Shown here piece after piece: positions 20,846 to 25,981 of a DNA stretch of 25,981 nt. The notes below the pieces were generated by a model that worked only from the letters and a program-made list of their open reading frames with translations, made no database searches and was not told where the DNA came from. Each line of letters starts with the position of its first letter. Position 1 is the first letter of the stretch. Source of the stretch: Actinomycetes bacterium (GTDB lineage: Bacteria; Actinomycetota; Acidimicrobiia; Acidimicrobiales; Microtrichaceae); the NCBI GenBank assembly GCA_023450775.1, contig JAEXGP010000025.1, positions 1 through 25,981 of the forward strand, in the 5' to 3' direction. The position numbers were made by a program, and so were the translations under genes.

Positions 20846-21894
20846 GCCGCATCCGGGTCCTCCAGTGGGCCACCGGGAACGTCGGCCGCAACGCCATCGA
20901 GGGCGTCCTCGGCCGCGACGACCTGGAGCTGGTCGGGGCGCGGGTGCACGGCGCGGACAAGGTCGGCCGCGACGTCGGTGAGCTCTGCGGGATCGACCCC
21001 GTCGGGGTCCCGGCCGTCGGCACGCTCGACGAGGTGATCGGCCTCGCACCCGACTGCGTCGTGTACGCCCCGATGCTGGCGGACCACGACGAGATCCGCG
21101 CGCTGCTCCGCGCCGGCATCGACGTGGTGACCCCCGTCGGGTGGTTCCACGTGGGCGACAGCCCGGCGGTGGCCGAGACGCAGGCGGCGTGCCTGGAGGG
21201 CGGCGCCACCCTGCACGGCACCGGCATCCATCCCGGTGGCATCACCGAGCAGCTGCCGCTCGTGATCTCGGGCTTCTGCCGGGACATCCGCCACGTGAGG
21301 GCCGAGGAGTTCTCCGACATCCGCACCTACGCCACCGAGTTCGTCGTCCGGGAGGTCATGCTGTTCGGCAAGGCGCCCGAGGACGCGGTGGACAGCCCGA
21401 TGGTCGGGTTGCTCGGCGACGGCTTCGGGCAGTCGGTCCGGCTGGTCGCCCAGGGGCTCGGCTGGGAGCTCGACCCCGAGATGCGCACGCGCCACGACAT
21501 CGCCGTGGCCACCGCGCCGATCGACGCCCCGGTCGGCGTCATCGAGGCCGGCACGGTCGCCGCGCAGCGATTCGAGTGGACGGGCACGGTGGGAGGGGTG
21601 CCGCGCGTGACCGCAGCGGTGAACTGGTTCATGGGCGAGCGCGACCTGGAGCCCGCGTGGACCTTCGGACCCGAGGGCGAGCGGTTCGAGGTCGTGCTCG
21701 ACGCCGAGCCGCCCGTCCGCACGGTCTTCCACGGCTTCCAACCGTCGTCGCTCGAGGACACGGACCTCGCCCACAACGAGGGCATCATCGCCACCGCCAT
21801 GCACTGCGTGAACTCGATCCCGGCCGTGGTGGCCGCGGAACCGGGCATCCGCACCTATCTGGACCTGCCGCTGATGCCCGGCCGCGGCGCCTGA
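20842..21894 (+). CDS. DapB/DAP-dehydrogenase-like NAD(P)-dependent oxidoreductase
   Basis: A 350-residue protein starting at GTG 20842, overlapping the monooxygenase stop. The N-terminus is a Rossmann domain, VLQWATGNVGRNAIEGVL, a variant of the dihydrodipicolinate-reductase-type nucleotide-binding loop. APMLADHDEIRALLRAGIDVVTPVGW and GTGIHPGGITEQLP, then a C-terminal substrate domain, match the family annotated as dihydrodipicolinate-reductase-like or 2,4-diaminopentanoate-dehydrogenase-like proteins, found in multiple copies in actinobacteria. Lysine synthesis is unlikely at this length and context. Coupling with the monooxygenase suggests action on the same substrate pathway, perhaps oxidation or reduction of a carbonyl or amine. 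The operon ends in a 50-base palindrome. Confidence 0.82.
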   Translation: MSRIRVLQWATGNVGRNAIEGVLGRDDLELVGARVHGADKVGRDVGELCGIDPVGVPAVGTLDEVIGLAPDCVVYAPMLADHDEIRALLRAGIDVVTPVGWFHVGDSPAVAETQAACLEGGATLHGTGIHPGGITEQLPLVISGFCRDIRHVRAEEFSDIRTYATEFVVREVMLFGKAPEDAVDSPMVGLLGDGFGQSVRLVAQGLGWELDPEMRTRHDIAVATAPIDAPVGVIEAGTVAAQRFEWTGTVGGVPRVTAAVNWFMGERDLEPAWTFGPEGERFEVVLDAEPPVRTVFHGFQPSSLEDTDLAHNEGIIATAMHCVNSIPAVVAAEPGIRTYLDLPLMPGRGA

Positions 21895-21923
21895 ACCGGC
21901 GCGGCATCCCCGGACCCGCGGGC

Positions 21924-21973
21924 GTTCTGTGATGCTGTTCCGGGTGAAAAGCCCCGGAAAAGCATCACAGAAC
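21924..21973. terminator. Long palindrome between convergent genes (terminator or dispersed repeat)
   Basis: Arms 21924-21944 and 21953-21973 pair at 20 of 21 positions around an 8-base loop; the outer 13 bp, GTTCTGTGATGCT/AGCATCACAGAAC, are perfect. It is markedly less GC-rich than its surroundings. It could terminate both convergent transcripts, though there is no T-run, or be a small mobile palindromic repeat. Confidence 0.75.
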
Positions 21974-21984
21974 CCAGAGGGGCC

Positions 21985-24036
21985 TCAGTCGAGGTCGAGC
22001 GAGTCGATGAAGCCGTCGAGGTCCGAGCGGTCGCGGGTCCGGCGCATGCGCGGCAGCCGGTCCAGGATGCGGGCGCGGTAGCGGGCCTCCGCGAGACGGG
22101 GATCGAGCACCGCGACGACGCCGCGGTCGGTGGAGGTGCGGATGAGGCGGCCGACGCCTTGCGCGAGCTGCACCCCGGCCGCGGGCACCGAGACCTCCAT
22201 GAACGCCCGGTCGTCGCCGACCGCGTCGCAGCGGGCCTCGACGATCGGGTCGCTCGGGACCGGGAACGGGATCTTGTCGACGACGACGGCGGAGCACGTG
22301 GTCCCCGGCGACGAGATGCCGGTCCAGAAGCTGGCGGTCGCGAACAGCGAGGCGTGCTCGTCGTCCAGGAACCGCTGCTGGAGCACCCGGTTCGGCGCGT
22401 CGCCCTGGGCCAGGACGACCATGTCGGCCAGGCGCTCGCGCACCGCGTCGGCGGTCCGGCGCAGCATCCGGTGCGACGTGAAGAGCGCCAGCGTCCGGCC
22501 CCCGCACTGCTCGAGCACGTGGACGAGCTCGTCGGCCACGGCGTCGGGCCACTCGGCCGCGTTCGGTCGCGGGAGCCGGGGGACGTAGAGGAGCCCGTTG
22601 CGGCGGAAGTCGAACGGCGAGTCGACGGCCAGGTAGCGGGCGTCCAGACCCAGGCGCCAGGCGGTGCCGGGGTCGAGGGTCGCGGAGCACATGACCACCG
22701 TCGGCCCCGGTGCGCCGTCGGCGTCGTCCGGACCGTCGTCGTCGGCGTCCTGGCGCTCCCACGCCATCGTCTTCAGCGTGGGCCCGATGTCGATCCGTGT
22801 GAGCTGCAGCGAGTGGCGGCCGGTCCGGCTCTCGGCGATCCAGCGGACCTGACCGGGGTGCAGGTCGGAGCGGAGCGCGTGCAGCGCGTCGGCGACGGCC
22901 TCGGCGGTGCGGATGGCACGCTCGAACCGGTGCGCCGCGGTGCTCGCCGGCGCATGGCCGGCCGCCTTGGACACCTCGCGGAGGCTGCTGGTCGTGCGGT
23001 CGACCGCCAGGTCCGCCTGGGTGAGGGCGTCGGCGACGTCGTCGGGCAGGTCGCCGGTCAGGCGGCCGGAGCCCCGATCCGCGGTCGCGGCCCGGTAGGC
23101 CGCGTCGAGCGCGTCGTCCAGGGCGTCGGCGGACGCACCCAGTGCCATCCCGACCGTGGGGGCATCCGCGACGCAGCGGTCGTGGACGCCGGCGAGGTTG
23201 CGCAGTCGCCAGCCGGTCATCGACACGCCGAGCGCCCCCACCATGGCGTCCTCGAACTCGTGGGCCTCGTCGATCACGAGCTGGTCGTGCTCGGGCAGCA
23301 GCTGACCGCCGGCCTGCACGTGCGCGGCGTACAGGTGCGCGTTGACGACCACGATGTCGGCCCGGCCCGCGCGCTCCCGGGCCTGCTCGGAGAAGCAGTC
23401 CTCCGCGTGCGAGCACCGGGAGGCGCCCACGCACTCGCCCGGACCCACCGACACCGCAGCCCACGCGGCGTCGGACGGCGGGTCGGCCAGCTCGGCGAGC
23501 TCACCGGTCGCGGAGCCCTCGGCCCACTCCAGCAGCGCTTCGAGCTCGGCGGCGAGCGTCGGGTCCGCCGACGGGTCGGGACCGTCGGCCGGGGCGAGGT
23601 CGGCGCCGAGGTCCAGCGAGTGCTGCTCGCCGCCGGGACCGAGCAGCTGGACGCGGGTCTCGGTCAGCGCGGCCTGGCACACGTAGTTGGAGCGGCCCTT
23701 CAGCACGGCGTGGCGCACCGGGACGTCCAGCACGCGCTCGAGGAACGGCAGGTCGACGCCGCCGAGCTGGTCCTGCAGCGCCTTGGAGGACGTCACGACC
23801 ACGGTCCGGTGGCCGCCCAGGGCGCGGGCCACCGCAGGGAGCAGGTAGGCCACGGACTTGCCGACCCCGGTGGGGCCCTGGACGGCCAGGTGCGATCCCG
23901 ACTCGAACGCCTCCATGACCGCGTCGGCCATCTGGCGCTGCTGCGGTCGATCCTCGCCCGAGGGCAGGGACGCGACGACTTGATCGAGCAGCTCGGAGGG
24001 AGTGGGGCGCACGGACGGCTGCGTGCGCGGGGTCAT
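21985..24036 (-). CDS. DinG/XPD-family ATP-dependent DNA helicase
   Basis: A 683-residue superfamily 2 helicase. Walker A is GPTGVGKS at residues 54-61, and the DEAH box is Asp256-His259 (VIDEAHEFEDA). Between them lie Cys120, Cys202, Cys208 and Cys214 (VCQAA, ECVGASRCSHAEDC), the four ligands of the iron-sulfur cluster typical of XPD/DinG helicases. The C-terminal half has ALFTSHRMLRRTADAVRERL, FWTGISSPG, VVVDKIPFPVP and the arginine-finger motif QGVGRLIR. Such 5'-3' helicases resolve unusual DNA structures and R-loops. No N-terminal exonuclease domain is present. ATG 24036 overlaps the stop codon of the upstream deacetylase gene, indicating coupling. Confidence 0.93.
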   Translation of the reverse strand: MTPRTQPSVRPTPSELLDQVVASLPSGEDRPQQRQMADAVMEAFESGSHLAVQGPTGVGKSVAYLLPAVARALGGHRTVVVTSSKALQDQLGGVDLPFLERVLDVPVRHAVLKGRSNYVCQAALTETRVQLLGPGGEQHSLDLGADLAPADGPDPSADPTLAAELEALLEWAEGSATGELAELADPPSDAAWAAVSVGPGECVGASRCSHAEDCFSEQARERAGRADIVVVNAHLYAAHVQAGGQLLPEHDQLVIDEAHEFEDAMVGALGVSMTGWRLRNLAGVHDRCVADAPTVGMALGASADALDDALDAAYRAATADRGSGRLTGDLPDDVADALTQADLAVDRTTSSLREVSKAAGHAPASTAAHRFERAIRTAEAVADALHALRSDLHPGQVRWIAESRTGRHSLQLTRIDIGPTLKTMAWERQDADDDGPDDADGAPGPTVVMCSATLDPGTAWRLGLDARYLAVDSPFDFRRNGLLYVPRLPRPNAAEWPDAVADELVHVLEQCGGRTLALFTSHRMLRRTADAVRERLADMVVLAQGDAPNRVLQQRFLDDEHASLFATASFWTGISSPGTTCSAVVVDKIPFPVPSDPIVEARCDAVGDDRAFMEVSVPAAGVQLAQGVGRLIRTSTDRGVVAVLDPRLAEARYRARILDRLPRMRRTRDRSDLDGFIDSLDLD

Positions 24037-25001
24037 CCGGGCGGGGGAGGGATCGTGGTGTCGGGCGCGGGCGGGGCGGGCACCGTCGTCTCGGGCGGTG
24101 GGCTCGGCGGCGCCGGGGGCGCGGACGCCAGGTAGTCGGCGAGTCGGGCGGGACGGAGCCCGGCCGCCTGGATCTGCGCGAGCACGAACTCGAGCTTCAG
24201 GCCGAGGTCGGGCTTGAAGTGCATGAGGATCACGTCGCCGGCACGGAGCGGCCCGTCCGCGGTCAGGATGGCGCCGCCGTCAGCGGTGGCCGACCAGTGC
24301 ATGACGGCGGTGACGCCGCACGACGCCGCCTCCTGGAGCGTGACCGGGTCGTAGTTGCCGTAGGGCGGCCGGAACAGGGTGGGCGCCGCGCCGAACCGGT
24401 CCGTGAACTCGGGAACGAGGTCGCAGATCCGGGCGTGCTGGGTCGGCGCGTCCTTCCCACGGAGGTTCGAGTGGTCCATCGTGTGCGAGCCGATGACCGC
24501 GCCGGCGTCCTGCAGCTGCTTGAAGTAGTCGCCGTGCGCCTTGAGGTACACCTGGTTGAGGAACAGCGTGACCGGGACCTGCTTGTTGCGGATCACGTCC
24601 AGCGCCACCGGATCCGCGTACGCGCCGTCGTCGATCGTGATGAACACGACGGGGTCGGTCGTGGGCACCCGGTGGATCACCGGGATGGGCCCGGGCCCGC
24701 CGACGAGGGGGCCGACGGTCACGCCGGGCACCGACGTCGGCGTCGGCGGCAGGGTGGTGGTCGGCGGCAGGGTGGTGGTCGGCGCGGTCGTGGTGGTCGG
24801 CGGTCGCGACGTGGTGCTCGAGGCCGTGTCGTCGCCGCCGTCGAAGGGCCGGAGCACGATCAGGCCGACGCCGCCTGCGACCACGAGGAGCGCCAGGACC
24901 ACGAGCACGATGCGTCGCAGCCGGCGTCCGGCCCGGGCCCGACGCTGGTCCGCCAGGCCGGCACGGGAGGCGCGCTCTTCCTGGAGATCCGTCGGGGGCA
25001 T
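24033..25001 (-). CDS. Membrane-anchored polysaccharide deacetylase (NodB domain)
   Basis: A 322-residue protein. An Arg-rich N-terminus precedes one membrane helix (IVLVVLALLVVAGGVGLIVL, residues ~31-50), then a Thr/Pro-rich linker (~60-92) that spans the wall. The NodB domain has motif 1 TIDDG with Asp124 and Asp125, the metal histidines His173 and His177 (SHTMDH), RPPYG at 211-215 and a final ILMHF. Such enzymes remove N-acetyl or similar groups from peptidoglycan or surface polysaccharide. Motif 1 reads TIDDG rather than TFDDG. The C-terminal ~35 residues are a second Pro-rich tail. ATG 25001 is fixed by a TATCCT box 7 bases upstream; a longer upstream extension is unlikely. It precedes the helicase with overlapping stop/start. 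Confidence 0.9.
   Translation of the reverse strand: MPPTDLQEERASRAGLADQRRARAGRRLRRIVLVVLALLVVAGGVGLIVLRPFDGGDDTASSTTSRPPTTTTAPTTTLPPTTTLPPTPTSVPGVTVGPLVGGPGPIPVIHRVPTTDPVVFITIDDGAYADPVALDVIRNKQVPVTLFLNQVYLKAHGDYFKQLQDAGAVIGSHTMDHSNLRGKDAPTQHARICDLVPEFTDRFGAAPTLFRPPYGNYDPVTLQEAASCGVTAVMHWSATADGGAILTADGPLRAGDVILMHFKPDLGLKLEFVLAQIQAAGLRPARLADYLASAPPAPPSPPPETTVPAPPAPDTTIPPPPG
24743..24778 (-). repeat. Two perfect 18-bp tandem repeats in the deacetylase linker
   Basis: An 18-bp unit occurs twice without mismatch and encodes the repeated Thr/Leu/Pro sequence of the wall-spanning linker. Such in-frame repeats can vary linker length among strains. Confidence 0.8.
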
Positions 25002-25008
25002 CCGTCCA

Positions 25009-25014
25009 AGGATA
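25009..25014 (-). promoter_or_regulatory. Leaderless-type -10 box of the deacetylase-helicase operon
   Basis: TATCCT on the minus strand, 7 bases before ATG 25001. It sets the start and implies no Shine-Dalgarno is needed. Confidence 0.65.
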
Positions 25015-25130
25015 GGGGTCGCCGTGGGAGGTCCGGGGGCGATGGCGCGTGGCGCTTTTCGCTCCTCCGGCGGACCGGCCCGACGTGCGGCATTCGGCAT
25101 CGGCCCGATGGACGACCGGCGCCGCCGGCC

Positions 25131-25981
25131 TCAGAGGGTGCTGGGGACGACCGCCTCGACCAGGGCGGGCCCGGGGGTGGCGATGGCCGCCTCGAGCTGC
25201 TCGGTGAACTCCTCGGCCGTGGTCGCCCGGGTGGCGGGCACCCCCATGGACGCGGCGAGCGACACGAAGTCGAGCCCCGGGATGTCCAGCATGGACAACG
25301 CCCTGGGCCCGGGCGCGCCCGCACCGACCCGGGCCAGCTCCATGTTGAGCACGGCGTAGGACCCGTTGTTCAGGATGATCGTGGTGACGTCCAGGCCCTC
25401 GCGGGCCTGGGTCCACAGGGCCTGGGACGTGTACATGGCCGACCCGTCCGCCTCCAGGCAGATGACCTTGCGGTCGGGCGCGGCGATCGCGGCGCCCGTC
25501 GCCGCCGGCAGGCCGTAGCCGATGGCGCCGCCGGTCAGCGTCAGCCAGTCGTGGGCGGGCGCGCCGGCCGTGGCGCCCTGCGCGAACAGGCCCGTGGTGT
25601 TGCCCTCGTCCGCGACGATCGCCCCTTCGGGGAGCAGCGCTCCCAGTGCGGCGGCCATGGTCTCGGCGTTGAGCGGGCCCGTGGGCCGCTCGGGCCGCGA
25701 CGCCGGGATCAACGGCGGGTCGTCGGGTGCGTCCAACGCCGCTGCCAGTGCGGCGAGGGCGCCGGGCGCGTCCTCGTCGGGCGCGGCCAGCACGTGCACC
25801 TGGCACCCCTCGGGCACCAGGTCCGACGCCTTGTCGGGGTACGCGAAGAACGACACCGGGTGCGCGGCGTCCACCAGTACGAGGTGCCGGAGGCCCTCCA
25901 TCTGCATCTGCGCGAACTCCGCCAGGTAGGCGAGCCGATCGACGGCCGGGGTGCCGGCGCCCCGCTCGGCGCGGGTGGGGA
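25131..25981 (-). CDS. ThDP-dependent enzyme, acetolactate synthase/benzoylformate decarboxylase-like, 5' partial
   Basis: The frame is open to the window edge, so roughly the first half (with the catalytic glutamate domain) is missing; stop codon at 25131-25133. The visible part has the end of the central domain and the complete PP domain: IVADEGNTTGLF, WLTLTGGAIGYGLPAATGAAIAAP, the diphosphate/Mg2+ motif EADGSAM...NNGSYAVL, and ALVEAVVPS at the end. It belongs to the superfamily of acetolactate synthase, benzoylformate decarboxylase and oxalyl-CoA decarboxylase; the specific reaction cannot be told from this half. The usual GDGS reads ADGS here, with Asp kept. Its direction matches the deacetylase operon, but that operon has its own promoter. 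Confidence 0.85.
   Translation of the reverse strand, partial: PTRAERGAGTPAVDRLAYLAEFAQMQMEGLRHLVLVDAAHPVSFFAYPDKASDLVPEGCQVHVLAAPDEDAPGALAALAAALDAPDDPPLIPASRPERPTGPLNAETMAAALGALLPEGAIVADEGNTTGLFAQGATAGAPAHDWLTLTGGAIGYGLPAATGAAIAAPDRKVICLEADGSAMYTSQALWTQAREGLDVTTIILNNGSYAVLNMELARVGAGAPGPRALSMLDIPGLDFVSLAASMGVPATRATTAEEFTEQLEAAIATPGPALVEAVVPSTL

Noticed and set aside
21965..24135. Long open frames in other frames across the helicase gene
   Set aside because: The helicase frame carries all expected motifs and four cluster cysteines; the alternatives have none.
24743..24830. Possible minisatellite or regulatory repeat
   Set aside because: It is in frame inside the deacetylase and encodes the Thr/Pro linker, which explains the periodicity.

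Overview
This is a very GC-rich, densely packed bacterial segment. It has actinobacterial traits: lipoprotein transport receptors, Sco/CtaG-type oxidase assembly, a P450 with a small 3Fe-4S ferredoxin, CaiB/BaiF and carboxyltransferase genes, a PilZ protein, and many start codons placed only 6-7 bases after a TANNNT box, which implies leaderless transcripts. An actinobacterium, possibly of the class Acidimicrobiia, is my best guess; no rRNA or marker gene settles the lineage. No tRNA, rRNA, CRISPR array or transposase was found.

Layout. Bases 1-2071: a copper-delivery and cytochrome oxidase assembly group (Sco1 with its 5' end outside the window, a PCu(A)C-like lipoprotein, CtaG). Bases 2136-4087: two convergent alpha/beta hydrolases. 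Bases 4088-4286: a divergent control region with three overlapping inverted repeats, driving a cytochrome P450 and its ferredoxin (4287-5725). Bases 5709-6653: a PF10118-type putative metal enzyme on the minus strand. Bases 6828-9318: a polar amino acid ABC importer (receptor, permease, ATPase) with a large hairpin between receptor and permease. Bases 9325-10556: an AbiEi-like/DUF559-like gene bracketed by two pairs of related hairpin repeats. Bases 10573-13323: a branched-chain-type receptor lipoprotein and a family III CoA-transferase on the minus strand. Bases 13418-15973: a small membrane protein, a biotin-carrier/carboxyltransferase fusion and a chagasin-like protease inhibitor lipoprotein. 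Bases 16046-17659: a PilZ protein and a DUF2855 protein. Bases 17750-18629: a long, potentially structured leader followed by two small unknown proteins. Bases 18755-21894: thioredoxin, divergent from a Baeyer-Villiger-type monooxygenase translationally coupled to a DAP-dehydrogenase-like reductase. Bases 21985-25001: a DinG-type helicase coupled to a membrane-anchored polysaccharide deacetylase. Bases 25131-25981: the C-terminal part of a ThDP-dependent enzyme.

Functional themes are respiratory copper handling, oxidation of small or lipid-like organic molecules (P450, BVMO, CoA-transferase, carboxyltransferase, esterases) and nutrient uptake. I see no unmistakable new multi-gene system. The most interesting signals are non-coding: the operator array before the P450, the covarying repeat pairs around the AbiEi-like gene, the 225-base leader at 17755-17979, the 21-bp-stem palindrome at 21924-21973, and the consistent leaderless-promoter geometry.
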